DNA from: CAIMZW01 sp037130455
GTDB lineage: Bacteria; Actinomycetota; Actinomycetes; Nanopelagicales; Nanopelagicaceae
Direction of reading: 5' to 3'
Assembly: GCA_037130455.1 (NCBI GenBank)
Contig: JBAXSZ010000001.1
Coordinates: 62,001 to 126,000, forward strand
DNA length: 64,000 nucleotides
Shown here: piece by piece, positions 8,630 to 17,238 of the stretch
Numbering within the stretch: the first letter of the stretch is position 1
How the letters are laid out: every line of letters begins with the position of its first letter
Program-made: the position numbers and the translations under genes
Notes under the pieces: model-generated
What the model saw: the letters and a program-made list of their open reading frames with translations, nothing else
What the model was told of the DNA's origin: nothing
The model's database searches: none

Positions 8630-10096
8630 ATGAGCGCCCGCAATGATCAGATTCCGTCCCAGACTGCGTTGAGCCAAGCAGATCGAGATCGATTATCTGA
8701 ACTCGTTGCTGAATGGCAATTACTGGCGGACCTCTCCTTTGCCGATTTGATTTTGTGGGTACCGAAGCGGCGTGATTACATCACTTGGCCGGAGGGATAT
8801 GTGGCCATCGCCCACATCAGACCGACTACGGCGGCTACTGTCTTCACTCAAGATGTGATTGGAACAGAATTAACTTGGGGTGAAAATCCAAGAATTGATC
8901 GAGCATTGGCCCAAGGTGAAATCGTCCGAGACAGCCAACCAGAACTTGTGGGCGACTTGCTCATCAAAGAAGAGACCGTTCCGGTTCTCTATCAAGAGCG
9001 AGTCATTGCCGTTATTTCACGCCACCGCGATGCTGTTCAAATGCGTTCGGCATCTCGCCTGGAGATAAATTATCGCGAAATCGCCCACAATATTTATCGG
9101 ATGGTTTCCGAAGGTGCTTTTCCGATTCAAAACAGTATTTATCGAGCCGAGTCTGCACCTCGCGTTGGCGATGGACTCATTCGTTTAGATGCCTCCGGAA
9201 ATATTACCTATGCCAGTCCCAATGCTCGATCTGCATTGAGCCGAGCTGGCTGGGACGCGGAATTGGAAAATCATATTTTTGGGGAAGTGTTGGAGACGTT
9301 ATCAAAATCTCTTAACCAAGCAACCGATGAGCGTTGGCGAACGGTCATGAATGGAGAGCAACTTCGCCGAGCAGATTTCGATAACGCACTTGGAATCATG
9401 GATCTGTTAATCATTCCATTGACCCAAGGTCAGGATCGAATTGGTGCCATTGTCTTAATTCATAATGTCACAGAACTTCGAAGACGAGATCAAGCCTTAG
9501 TAACCAAAGATGCAACAATCCGAGAGATTCACCATCGCGTAAAAAATAATCTTCAAACAGTTTCGGCGTTGCTTCGGCTTCAATCTCGACGCGTGGAAGA
9601 TCCAACTGCCAGCGCTGCTTTAGCCGAGGCCATCCGTCGCGTAGCATCGATCGCGATTGTTCACGAAACCCTTTCCACCAGTTCCACCGAAACCGTTGCC
9701 TTTGATGAAATTTATGATCGAATTGTGTACAACGCTATTGAATTAAGTTCGCGCCCCATTACCCTGGCAAAAGCGGGGACTTTTGGGATTTTTTCGGCGC
9801 AACAGGCTACCCCGCTAGCCCTGGTGATCACCGAGCTCATTCATAATTCGCTCGAACATGGATTGGCCGAAACCGGGGATACGCTTCGGGCCGAAATCTC
9901 CAGAACTGCCGATTCCTGCACCATCTCCATCATTGACAACGGCGGCGGGTTGCCAGAGGATTTTGAATGGGAGCAATCCTCCAACTTGGGGTTACAAATC
10001 GTGCTTACCCTGACTGAGAATGAGTTAAAGGGGAGCATTAGCCTTACCCGGGTGGGTGATCAGACTTGGGCAACCTTGAATTTTCCGATTCGTTAA
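8630..10096 (+). CDS. pdtaS: PdtaS-type cytosolic sensor histidine kinase
   Basis: Histidine kinase of the HisKA_2 class, 488 aa, without membrane segments. The N-terminal ~150 residues correspond to the GAF domain of mycobacterial PdtaS, the middle (~180-290) to a PAS domain (DGLIRLDASGNITYASPNA). The phosphorylation box IHHRVKNNLQTVSALLRLQ lies around H301/H302, followed by an HATPase domain with ITELIHNSLEHG and DNGGGLP. In mycobacteria PdtaS signals to the RNA-binding antiterminator PdtaR; no pdtaR is present here. A strong AGGGAGGT precedes the ATG. It converges on whiB1, as Rv3220c is next to whiB1 in M. tuberculosis. Confidence 0.9.
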   Translation: MSARNDQIPSQTALSQADRDRLSELVAEWQLLADLSFADLILWVPKRRDYITWPEGYVAIAHIRPTTAATVFTQDVIGTELTWGENPRIDRALAQGEIVRDSQPELVGDLLIKEETVPVLYQERVIAVISRHRDAVQMRSASRLEINYREIAHNIYRMVSEGAFPIQNSIYRAESAPRVGDGLIRLDASGNITYASPNARSALSRAGWDAELENHIFGEVLETLSKSLNQATDERWRTVMNGEQLRRADFDNALGIMDLLIIPLTQGQDRIGAIVLIHNVTELRRRDQALVTKDATIREIHHRVKNNLQTVSALLRLQSRRVEDPTASAALAEAIRRVASIAIVHETLSTSSTETVAFDEIYDRIVYNAIELSSRPITLAKAGTFGIFSAQQATPLALVITELIHNSLEHGLAETGDTLRAEISRTADSCTISIIDNGGGLPEDFEWEQSSNLGLQIVLTLTENELKGSISLTRVGDQTWATLNFPIR

Positions 10097-10132
10097 CCAG
10101 GAAAATCGGTGGGAAGTAAAAACCACCTGGTT
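10095..10132. terminator. Hairpin between convergent pdtaS and whiB1
   Basis: AACCA (10095-10099) pairs with TGGTT (10128-10132), and inside it GGTGG (10108-10112) pairs with CCACC (10123-10127). It lies exactly between the two convergent stops and ends in TTTAGAA, so it may serve as a weak shared terminator. It lacks a clean T tract. Confidence 0.4.
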
Positions 10133-10401
10133 TAGAAGCTGTTCTGGCTCTCCATCATGCGAGCGCGATTACGTGCAGCTCGGCGTTTGAGGGCACGTCG
10201 CTCATCTTCTGACAAACCACCCCAAACTCCAGCATCTTGGCCGCTTTCCAAGGCCCAGGCAAGGCAGGAATCCTTTACGACACAGCGATTGCAGACCTTT
10301 TTAGCCTCTTCAATTTGGGCTAAAGCCGGTCCAGTATTTCCTATCGGGAAGAAGAGTTCAGGATCTTCATCACGGCAGGCCGCTTCGTGTCGCCAGTCCA
10401 T
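10132..10401 (-). CDS. whiB1: WhiB1-type [4Fe-4S] transcription factor
   Basis: Actinobacteria-specific redox-sensitive regulator that binds a [4Fe-4S] cluster and partners the primary sigma factor. With the start at ATG 10401 the protein is 89 aa and begins MDWRHEAACRDEDPELFFP, almost the canonical WhiB1 start. Cluster ligands are C9, C37, C40 and C46, followed by the GVWGG turn at 58-62 and a basic C-terminus rich in Arg (ERRALKRRAARNRAR) for DNA contact. The frame is open upstream to 10482, but homologues start at the chosen Met. A ~230-base gap to the next gene presumably holds its promoter. This is the strongest single marker that the window is actinobacterial. Confidence 0.95.
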   Translation of the reverse strand: MDWRHEAACRDEDPELFFPIGNTGPALAQIEEAKKVCNRCVVKDSCLAWALESGQDAGVWGGLSEDERRALKRRAARNRARMMESQNSF

Positions 10402-10634
10402 GGGTCGTTGCTCTCCTCGGTAGGTTGGTAGTAGATTCGCAAAGGTCGTAGACCAATTGCGGACTTTGGCACAAATAAGCACCTCAACTGTGAGATACCT
10501 AAGGTCTTATTCTCTCGCGAACTACCTACCTAAACAAGGACATTGGCTGAGAGATTCCTTCAAATATCGGGCAATCAGTAGGGGATAGGTCACATTTAGA
10601 GAATTTCCACAGACAATTCGCTTAGGGTGGCCAA

Positions 10635-11189
10635 ATGAAGCGAATTTTCGTGGCGATCCTGCTCCTCTTTACCTGGCTAGCCCTCTCCAACTCCACCGTG
10701 GCAGCAGCGATGGGTTCTGGAAATCCCTATCTGGATGCCCAAACTGGTGTGACCTATTCCCTCTACAAGCCGGTCAATACCTCAGGATTGGTACAAACTA
10801 AATTTTCCCTGCTGGACTGTGGCGTGGGAATCGAGCAATGGGTTGCTGTCCGCTTTGCTAGCGGGAAGAAGGTAATTGAGGTCATGCAGACTATGGCAGG
10901 AGTCCACTGTTCAAACCCCGGTTTGGCGAAGAAATTACCTTCCGTAAAGGTTGGCAATGTAAGCGCCTCCGTTTATGTTTTTTGCGATCCAGCCAAAGCT
11001 GTAGCTTTCAAAAAGTGCAGCAGCGCCGACATAAAGACCGTTGGCGGTTACATGACATTTCGTCTCCCTGGCTATTACAAGATGAAAGCCACCGATATTG
11101 AAGTATTGGCAACTGGGGGCTTTACTTATTCTCAGTTGTTAGCGGTATCTAGATCGATGACCCCGGCTTCGACCACCGCGTCTAACTAG
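10635..11189 (+). CDS. Secreted protein of unknown function
   Basis: 184-residue protein with a clear signal peptide: MKRIF, a hydrophobic stretch to about residue 20, and a likely cleavage near AAAM (residues ~24-26). The mature part has several cysteines (in LLDCG, GVHCSNPG, VFCDPA and FKKCSS) that could form disulfides, and a YMTFRLPGYY segment. I do not recognise a family. It stands alone between divergent whiB1 and msrA, with its own terminator just downstream. A GGGTGG ribosome-binding site precedes the ATG. Confidence 0.75.
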   Translation: MKRIFVAILLLFTWLALSNSTVAAAMGSGNPYLDAQTGVTYSLYKPVNTSGLVQTKFSLLDCGVGIEQWVAVRFASGKKVIEVMQTMAGVHCSNPGLAKKLPSVKVGNVSASVYVFCDPAKAVAFKKCSSADIKTVGGYMTFRLPGYYKMKATDIEVLATGGFTYSQLLAVSRSMTPASTTASN

Positions 11190-11206
11190 CAAGTGGCAAC
11201 ACTTCA

Positions 11207-11240
11207 GGGCGCCAGTAACCTAGGGTTTGCGCCCCTTTTT
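11207..11240 (+). terminator. Intrinsic terminator after the secreted protein gene
   Basis: GGGCGC (11207-11212) pairs with GCGCCC (11229-11234), with an inner AACC/GGTT pairing possible, followed by CTTTTT. It lies 17 bases after the stop at 11189 and before msrA, so it ends the monocistronic unit. Confidence 0.75.
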
Positions 11241-11298
11241 GATGGAACTGGCATCTTTTCAAGGGGAACTAGCCAGCCAAACCTGAGAAGATACCCGC

Positions 11299-11832
11299 AT
11301 GAGCGAGAAAGCCTATTTTGCGACCGGATGCTTCTGGGGCGCTGAACGACGTTTCTGGAAGATGGCGGGAGTCTTGGCGACTTCGGTGGGATATATGGGT
11401 GGAGCCAGACCCTCGCCCTCCTACGAGCAAGTGTGCACGGGAGTAACCGGGCATGCTGAAACCGTAGAAGTCGAATTTGATTCTGACATTGTGGGCTATC
11501 AAAGGCTCTTGGAAGAATTTTGGGTGATGCATGACCCAACTTCATTGAACCAACAAGGTGGCGACGTTGGAACTCAGTATCGAAGCGCGATATTTACGAC
11601 CTCGCCAGCACAGATGATTGAGGCGATAAATTCCAAAGATATTTATGAATCCGAATTATTGAAAAATGGGTTAGACAGAATTTGTACCGAAATTCAGCAA
11701 GCCGAAGGTCATACCTATTGGCTCGCCGAGGAATACCACCAAAAGTATCTGAAGAAGAATCCCAACGGGTATGACTGTCATTCATCAACAGGTATCGCCT
11801 TCCCAACCTTAGCTTCCGAATTGGAGAAATAA
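11299..11832 (+). CDS. msrA: Peptide methionine (S)-S-oxide reductase
   Basis: Repairs the S-epimer of methionine sulfoxide in proteins, in the cytosol. The catalytic GCFWG motif has its nucleophile at C11, right at the N-terminus. Further family motifs are VSVGYMGG-like TSVGYMGG, HAETVEVEFD and DVGTQYRSAIF. Length (177 aa) is typical of bacterial MsrA. The stop overlaps the start of msrB (TAATG), so both sulfoxide epimers are handled by one operon. A terminator ahead of it isolates it from the upstream gene. Confidence 0.95.
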   Translation: MSEKAYFATGCFWGAERRFWKMAGVLATSVGYMGGARPSPSYEQVCTGVTGHAETVEVEFDSDIVGYQRLLEEFWVMHDPTSLNQQGGDVGTQYRSAIFTTSPAQMIEAINSKDIYESELLKNGLDRICTEIQQAEGHTYWLAEEYHQKYLKKNPNGYDCHSSTGIAFPTLASELEK

Positions 11833-12278
11833 TGAGCAAAGATGGAATTTCGCCGGTGCGAAGTGATGGCAGCCAGTATCCAGTTCAATTAGATGACTCA
11901 AAATTACAGAGTGAGCTAGACGCGCTTTCCTATGAAGTATTGCGAAAGGCGGCTACGGAACGACCTTTTACCGGGGAATATACCGACACCGATAAAGTCG
12001 GAGTTTATAAATGTAAAGCTTGTCAGGCAGAACTATTCCGAAGTGAAACTAAATTCCATTCGGGATGCGGTTGGCCATCTTTTTATGCCCCCAGCGCAGA
12101 TGATGCGGTAGAGCTCATTGAAGATCGTTCACTATTTCCGCGGGTTCGTACTGAAGTTCGTTGTGCTTCGTGCGGTTCGCATTTGGGGCACGTATTTGAA
12201 GGCGAGGGATATGACGTTCCTACCGATCAACGCTGGTGCATAAATTCTGTATCTTTGATTTTGGAGCCCAAGGAGTAA
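11832..12278 (+). CDS. msrB: Peptide methionine (R)-S-oxide reductase
   Basis: Repairs the R-epimer of methionine sulfoxide. Zinc is held by two CxxC pairs, C61/C64 and C111/C114. The catalytic cysteine is C136 in RWCINSVSL, where the usual family sequence is RYCINS. Other signatures are CGWPSFYAP and SHLGHVF. Length (148 aa) fits the family. It overlaps msrA by one base and faces the AlkA-like gene with an 11-base gap between stops. Confidence 0.95.
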   Translation: MSKDGISPVRSDGSQYPVQLDDSKLQSELDALSYEVLRKAATERPFTGEYTDTDKVGVYKCKACQAELFRSETKFHSGCGWPSFYAPSADDAVELIEDRSLFPRVRTEVRCASCGSHLGHVFEGEGYDVPTDQRWCINSVSLILEPKE

Positions 12279-12289
12279 AAAGTAGCCGC

Positions 12290-12913
12290 CTAGTTCTCTA
12301 GCGCTCGCCAGCAGTACCAGGCAACCACGCTTTGATAACCTGGAAATTGGTCACCCAGTAAATCAAGTTCTTCGGGCTTGATTTGAGAAGGCAATTGATG
12401 CAATTTTTCCCAGCCTCGGCGAACTCCTAAATCTCCTACCGGCCAGACATCGAGCCGTCCCAAATGAAACATCAAAAACATTTCTACGGTCCACCTGCCA
12501 ACTCCCCAGAGCGCGGTCAACTCTTCAGAGATTTGCGCATTCGACATCTTGGGAAATTTATGAAAATTAATATCGCCGTTGATCGTTGCGTGAGTGAGTT
12601 CGGAAATTGCGCGAGCTTTCGCACCGGAGACTCCTGCACCGCGCAGATCTACTGCCGTCAAAGGGGCGATGCTCTCGGGACTGATTTTGCCACCTGCCAT
12701 TGTTTTAACTCGATTGCGAATCGTTTCGGCAGCCTTCGTCGCCAATTGTTGCGAAAGTATGGAACTGACCAGGGTTTCGTAATGGCCTCGACTATTTCGC
12801 TTCGCGCCGATGGAACAAAGTTCAGAACTTTTAATTAGTACCTTGAAAGCCGGATCCGTTTTAGAAATCCGTCGAACAATTTTTTGCATCTCCTCCGGCG
12901 TAGTTATCGCCAT
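12290..12913 (-). CDS. DNA-3-methyladenine glycosylase II-like (HhH-GPD)
   Basis: 207-residue base-excision repair glycosylase of the AlkA branch. The helix-hairpin-helix shows as LTALWGVGRWTVEMFLMF, and the catalytic Asp is in WPVGDLGVRRG. The N-terminal half (ESLVSSILSQQLATKAAETI-like) matches the HhH-GPD start with a QQL motif. It lacks the extra N-terminal domain of E. coli AlkA, as do many short actinobacterial versions. Its ATG overlaps the stop of the DUF4389 gene (TAATG), so the two are coupled. Substrate is expected to be alkylated purines. Confidence 0.88.
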   Translation of the reverse strand: MAITTPEEMQKIVRRISKTDPAFKVLIKSSELCSIGAKRNSRGHYETLVSSILSQQLATKAAETIRNRVKTMAGGKISPESIAPLTAVDLRGAGVSGAKARAISELTHATINGDINFHKFPKMSNAQISEELTALWGVGRWTVEMFLMFHLGRLDVWPVGDLGVRRGWEKLHQLPSQIKPEELDLLGDQFPGYQSVVAWYCWRALEN

Positions 12914-13506
12914 TACAAATTAAATGAAGGGTATTCATCGGTCACCAGCAAAAATGCATAGCCGTAGACTCTATTAATATATGAAATAGTTTTGAGGACA
13001 TGGCTTTTGGCCCACTCTGGATATTCGCCGGTGGCTGACGTAATGATCCATGCGAAGAAAGTGAGGATGATCGCATAAAGAACATAAAAGAATCCGAAGA
13101 TATAGAGCGGGATTGCTAGAAACCATTTGATGAGCGGCATGAATTGGTTGAGGGCTCGGCCCTGGTCTACATCTGGAAGTTCAATCGTGAATTTTGGATT
13201 AGCCTCAATGGAGGGGTATTCATCTGTTAAGAGAAATAGGTAAGCACCAAATCGCAACGATAATTCCATCAGTGACTTGTTGAACGCCAGTAAATAGCTT
13301 GGATATTTTCCGCGAAAAATAAGTGCCAATGCAACAGGGGCGACAATAATTCCCGTGGAGTAGTAGTAGGTAGAGGTGTTGGACCAAGAATTGGTAAAAG
13401 TAGAGATAAAGATGGCCACGGGCGCCACCAGGATTCCGCGCCAAAAAACAGTTTTTCGATCGCGAGGACCGCTTGTAACCTCGATATTGGTGACTACTTG
13501 CGCCAT
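12913..13506 (-). CDS. DUF4389 membrane protein
   Basis: About 197-residue membrane protein with an N-terminal pair of hydrophobic segments, a soluble middle and a C-terminal pair around IPLYIFGFFYVLYAIIL. Two similar phrases, FGAYLFLLTDEYPSI in the middle and YGYAFLLVTDEYPSF at the end, suggest an internal repeat; ATGEYPEW is a third similar phrase. These are features of the DUF4389 family, whose function is unknown. The annotated start is ATG 13506; an upstream TTG at 13512 is possible. It is the first gene of a two-gene unit with the AlkA-like glycosylase, divergent from terC. Confidence 0.75.
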   Translation of the reverse strand: MAQVVTNIEVTSGPRDRKTVFWRGILVAPVAIFISTFTNSWSNTSTYYYSTGIIVAPVALALIFRGKYPSYLLAFNKSLMELSLRFGAYLFLLTDEYPSIEANPKFTIELPDVDQGRALNQFMPLIKWFLAIPLYIFGFFYVLYAIILTFFAWIITSATGEYPEWAKSHVLKTISYINRVYGYAFLLVTDEYPSFNL

Positions 13507-13601
13507 GTTCAATTCCTTACTTGTCGACTCGAAGGGTCCCTCAGGAGAAGATAGAGTTCCTTCCCTAATGATAATAAGTTTGCTGGCATTGGAGCGAGAT
13601 T

Positions 13602-14492
13602 TTGAGTAGATCTATTTGGCTGATTACCTCTCTTGCTTTGGCGGTAGTTTTTATCTTCGATTTTGCAATTGCCTATTTTAATCGTAATCGCAAGACCTCC
13701 CTACGGGCAGCCACGCTCTGGACTCTTTTCTATGTCTCGCTGGCTATTGGATTTGGTTGGTCGCTGGGCCTTTGGTCAACTCATCTAGCGCGAACCTCAT
13801 TTTTTGCGGGCTGGATCACGGAATATTCACTTTCATTCGACAATCTCTTTGTTTTTATTTTGATATTGGCACGCTTGAAGATCGCCGAAGAAAAAGAAGA
13901 ACTCGTCCTCATGGTCGGAATAGTTCTTTCTCTTTTTCTTCGTGGTGGGTTTATCGCCGCCGGCTCGGCGGTCATCAATCGATGGTCTTCGGTATTTTTC
14001 CTCTTCGGTGGCTTTCTGATTTATACCGCATTTCAATTGATCAAAGACGCTGAGGAAGAAGAGTGGAAAGAGGGAAGGCTGCTTTCGTCGCTGCGAAAGC
14101 GAGGAATGTCAAATTTTACGGTTGCACTTGTCGCGATCGCCACGGCAAATGTTCTCTTTGCCTTTGATTCAATCCCTGCAATTTTTGGACTTACGAAAGA
14201 TCCCTATATCGTTGTGACGGCCAACGTCTTTGCATTAATGGGACTGCGTCAACTTTATTTTCTTATCGGTGGTTTAATGAAGAAACTAATTTACTTGTCC
14301 GAGGGCTTGGCCATAATCCTTGGTTTTATCGGCGTTAAATTGATTATTGAAGCGGCACATCATCAAGGCTGGAATCACGTTGGTAAAGTGAAGATTCCGG
14401 AAATCACACTTCAGGTGAGTCTTGGCGTCATTATTTCGGTTCTTGCCATCACTACAGTGATGAGTTTGTTGAAAAGTCGAGAGGTTTCGTAG
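13602..14492 (+). CDS. TerC/Alx family integral membrane protein
   Basis: 296-residue membrane protein of the TerC family, which includes the manganese exporter Alx and tellurium-resistance TerC. The signature YSLSFDNLFVFILI with an intramembrane Asp is present, and a second acidic site in FAFDSIPAIFGLT. At least seven hydrophobic segments can be counted. Family knowledge points to Mn2+ or other metal export, possibly to serve exported enzymes; the substrate here is not shown by sequence. It begins at TTG or a nearby start at 13602 (TTGAGTAGATC context), with an A/G-rich stretch upstream. Confidence 0.85.
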   Translation: MSRSIWLITSLALAVVFIFDFAIAYFNRNRKTSLRAATLWTLFYVSLAIGFGWSLGLWSTHLARTSFFAGWITEYSLSFDNLFVFILILARLKIAEEKEELVLMVGIVLSLFLRGGFIAAGSAVINRWSSVFFLFGGFLIYTAFQLIKDAEEEEWKEGRLLSSLRKRGMSNFTVALVAIATANVLFAFDSIPAIFGLTKDPYIVVTANVFALMGLRQLYFLIGGLMKKLIYLSEGLAIILGFIGVKLIIEAAHHQGWNHVGKVKIPEITLQVSLGVIISVLAITTVMSLLKSREVS

Positions 14493-14524
14493 AAAATAGC
14501 AAGGCACAGTGTGATAATTGCGCA

Positions 14525-15673
14525 ATGCTTATAGTTGATGGACTTCCGATAACCGAACTACGCAAACGTCGTAGTGCCAAATGGCGATCATTTCCAGAGG
14601 AAGTACTTCCGCTGCCAGTAGCGGAAATGGATTTTGAAATTGCCGAACCGATCAAAGCGGTTCTGATGGAGATGCTGCGCAACTCCGATACCGGTTACCT
14701 AGGGCCGATTCCCGAATTGGCAGTGAATTTCGCTGCATTTGCAGAAAAACGATGGAGTTGGAAAGTAGATCCCACACAGGTTTTGAACGCGACCGATGTC
14801 GGAGTCGCAATTGTGGAGATGGCTCGAATGATCGTTAAACCCGGAGATTCGATCGTCATCAATTCCCCGGTGTATCACAACTTTTCTGGATGGATCAGGG
14901 AACTCAAATGTGAAATCGTCGATGCTCCATTGAAAGCTACTGAGCTTCATTACGAGTTAGATTTATCAGCAATTGAATCGGCCTATGCCAATGGCGCCAA
15001 AATTCATTTTCTCTGTAATCCACATAATCCAGTCGGGACGGTATTTTCGCGAGATTCTCTGATTCAATTGGCCAACCTCGCTCTCAAGTACAAGGTTGCG
15101 ATCTTTAGCGATGAAATTCATGCTCCACTGACCTTTAGTGAAATTCCCTTCTCCCCATTTCTTTCCGTAAGTGACGCAGCCAAAGAAGTGGGGATTTGTT
15201 TCACGGCGGCGAGTAAGTCGTGGAACTTAGCCGGGCTCAAATGCGCAATTATCGTCACGGACTCCAGCAAGTGGCATGAAATTGCCATGCAAATGCCTGA
15301 AGCGGTTCATTGGCGGGCATCACTTTTTGGTGCGGTCGCTGCAGCCACTGCATTTGGATGCACTGAATGGCTAGATGCGGTCATGGTGACCTTAGATCGC
15401 AATCGAAAATTCCTCAAAGAAGAATTAGAAAGTAAATTGCCGGGCGTAAGATACCGACTTCCCGATTTTGGCTATTTGGCATGGCTGGATCTGAGCGCCC
15501 TCAATCTTGGCGAAGACCCAACTGCTCACATTTTAAATGAAGCAAAAGTTGCCTTGAATTCCGGACAAACTTTTGCTGCCGGAGCCAACCAGTTCTGCCG
15601 CCTTAACTTTGGAACAAGCGAAACAATCATCTCCGAAGCTATTGATCGGATTGCAAAGCTGGTGAAGAAGTAA
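14525..15673 (+). CDS. PatB/MalY-type PLP C-S lyase or aminotransferase
   Basis: 382-residue fold-type I PLP enzyme of the MalY/PatB group. Expected reaction is beta-elimination of cystathionine to homocysteine, or related C-S lyase activity. Visible motifs: AEMDFEIAEPI at the start, LCNPHNPVGTVF (substrate loop), FSDEIHAPL (Asp for PLP nitrogen) and TAASKSWNLAGLKCA containing the PLP lysine. Length is normal. Its stop overlaps the start of the next flavoprotein gene (TAATG), and a second sulfur-type PLP enzyme follows, so this looks like a small operon for sulfur amino acid metabolism. Confidence 0.87.
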   Translation: MLIVDGLPITELRKRRSAKWRSFPEEVLPLPVAEMDFEIAEPIKAVLMEMLRNSDTGYLGPIPELAVNFAAFAEKRWSWKVDPTQVLNATDVGVAIVEMARMIVKPGDSIVINSPVYHNFSGWIRELKCEIVDAPLKATELHYELDLSAIESAYANGAKIHFLCNPHNPVGTVFSRDSLIQLANLALKYKVAIFSDEIHAPLTFSEIPFSPFLSVSDAAKEVGICFTAASKSWNLAGLKCAIIVTDSSKWHEIAMQMPEAVHWRASLFGAVAAATAFGCTEWLDAVMVTLDRNRKFLKEELESKLPGVRYRLPDFGYLAWLDLSALNLGEDPTAHILNEAKVALNSGQTFAAGANQFCRLNFGTSETIISEAIDRIAKLVKK

Positions 15674-17229
15674 TGCCGGAAAATCGAAGTTATGAAGTTG
15701 TCATCATTGGCGGCGGACACAACGGTTTAGTCGCCGCCTGCTATTTGGCGAAAGCTGGCTTAACAGTGGCCATCCTGGAAAAGAATGGCGAATTAGGTGG
15801 CGCTACTGTTTCACAAAAGGTTTTTCCAGATTATGAAGCCCGACTTTCCCGCTACGCCTATTTGGTTTCCTTACTTCCAGACAAAATCGTTTCGGATTTG
15901 GAGCTAGATTTTGTAACGCTGTCACGTTCGGTGGCATCCTTCACGCCCACGTATGAAAACGAGGTACCTGCTGGTCTGTTAATTACAACCCAGCCTTCCG
16001 ATGCAACGGAAGCAGATTTTCGGGAATTAACTGGCAGCGACGATGAGTATCAGAAGTGGATGAATTTCTACTCAGATGTTTCACGTATTGCAAAAGTTAT
16101 TGCACCAACGATGTTAGAACCACTCCCAGCCCGATCCGAGTTAAAAGCACAGGTAAACCACCCTATTTGGGAGGCAATTGTTGAACATCCAATTGGAGAA
16201 ATTTTAGAAAAGCACTTTGCTTCTGACCTCGTTCGAGGAATTGTCTTAACCGATGGATTAATCGGTACATTCGCTGACGCACATTCTCTAGCTGCTAATA
16301 AGTGTTTCATATATCACTTAATTGGCAATGGCTCAGGGGAGTGGAAAGTACCCCTGGGTGGCATGGGGGGATTGGTGACCAAACTGAAGTCCAAGGCGAG
16401 CGCTCTTGGCGTTGAATTCTTCACCGAGACTGAGGTGACATCAGTTCTGGCTGAACAAGCAGGCTATGAAATCCAAACATCCGACAATCGTCAATTTCGT
16501 GGCAAATACCTCTTGGCGAATTGCGCCCCGCAGGAGTTAGCTCGCTTAATGAATCAGAAGCCTCCAGCGAGTTTGGAGGGAAGTCAGATGAAAATTAATA
16601 TGCTTCTTCGCAAATTACCTAGACTTAAATCCGGAGTAGATCCAGAAAAAGCTTTTGCTGGGACCTTTCACTTTGATGAAAAATATTCGCAGTTACAACT
16701 TGCCTATCAACAAAGTTCGTCTGGCCAGATCCCAGATCGTATTCCAGCTGAAATGTATTGCCATACTTTGACCGACTCATCAATTCTTTCCGGTCCTATG
16801 GTGGAAGCAGGATTTCATACCCTCACTCTCTTTGCTATACATACTCCTGCAGCTCTCTTTGATGAGGATCATGACAGAACGAAGGCGATTGTTACCTCGA
16901 AATTGTTATCGCAACTAAATGAGTATCTCCTGGATCCTATTGAAGAGTGTTTGGCGGTCGCTGCCGATGGTTCGTTCTGCATAGAAGCTAAAAGCCCGCT
17001 GGAAATTGAAAAAGAGATCGGCCTGCCTCGCGGAAATATTTTCCATAAAGACCTCGCTTTCCCATTTAGAGAAGATCACGAGCCCCGAACCTGGGGCGTG
17101 GAAACTGAATTTCCAAATCTCTTTATCTGTGGCGCTGGTGCAATTCGGGGCGGTGGAGTCAGCGGAATTCCCGGCCACAATGCCGCAGCGGCGGTATTAG
17201 AAGCCGAAGGTGGCGCAAGAAAAGGTTAG
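15673..17229 (+). CDS. FAD-dependent oxidoreductase, phytoene desaturase/PYROXD2-like
   Basis: 518-residue flavoprotein. The N-terminal dinucleotide motif is VVIIGGGHNGLVAACYLAKAG and the C-terminal FAD motif is GAGAIRGGGVSGIPGHNAA, the pattern of carotenoid desaturase relatives and PYROXD2. The middle part, with GEWKVPLGGMGGLVTKL, is also typical of that group. The HN in GGGHNGLV is characteristic of the PYROXD2-like branch rather than CrtI itself. No carotenoid genes are near, so a role in pigment synthesis is not supported. It lies between two PLP enzymes and is coupled to the first by a one-base overlap. Confidence 0.8.
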   Translation: MPENRSYEVVIIGGGHNGLVAACYLAKAGLTVAILEKNGELGGATVSQKVFPDYEARLSRYAYLVSLLPDKIVSDLELDFVTLSRSVASFTPTYENEVPAGLLITTQPSDATEADFRELTGSDDEYQKWMNFYSDVSRIAKVIAPTMLEPLPARSELKAQVNHPIWEAIVEHPIGEILEKHFASDLVRGIVLTDGLIGTFADAHSLAANKCFIYHLIGNGSGEWKVPLGGMGGLVTKLKSKASALGVEFFTETEVTSVLAEQAGYEIQTSDNRQFRGKYLLANCAPQELARLMNQKPPASLEGSQMKINMLLRKLPRLKSGVDPEKAFAGTFHFDEKYSQLQLAYQQSSSGQIPDRIPAEMYCHTLTDSSILSGPMVEAGFHTLTLFAIHTPAALFDEDHDRTKAIVTSKLLSQLNEYLLDPIEECLAVAADGSFCIEAKSPLEIEKEIGLPRGNIFHKDLAFPFREDHEPRTWGVETEFPNLFICGAGAIRGGGVSGIPGHNAAAAVLEAEGGARKG

Positions 17230-17238
17230 GGTTATCCC

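Noticed and set aside
11262..11300. AAGGGGAACT followed by CCTGAGAAGATACCC before msrA, like the start of a thiamine riboswitch
   Set aside because: The remaining TPP-riboswitch parts (GAACCTGAT, the GCCAGCG-type end) are absent, the segment runs straight into the msrA start, and no thiamine gene is nearby.
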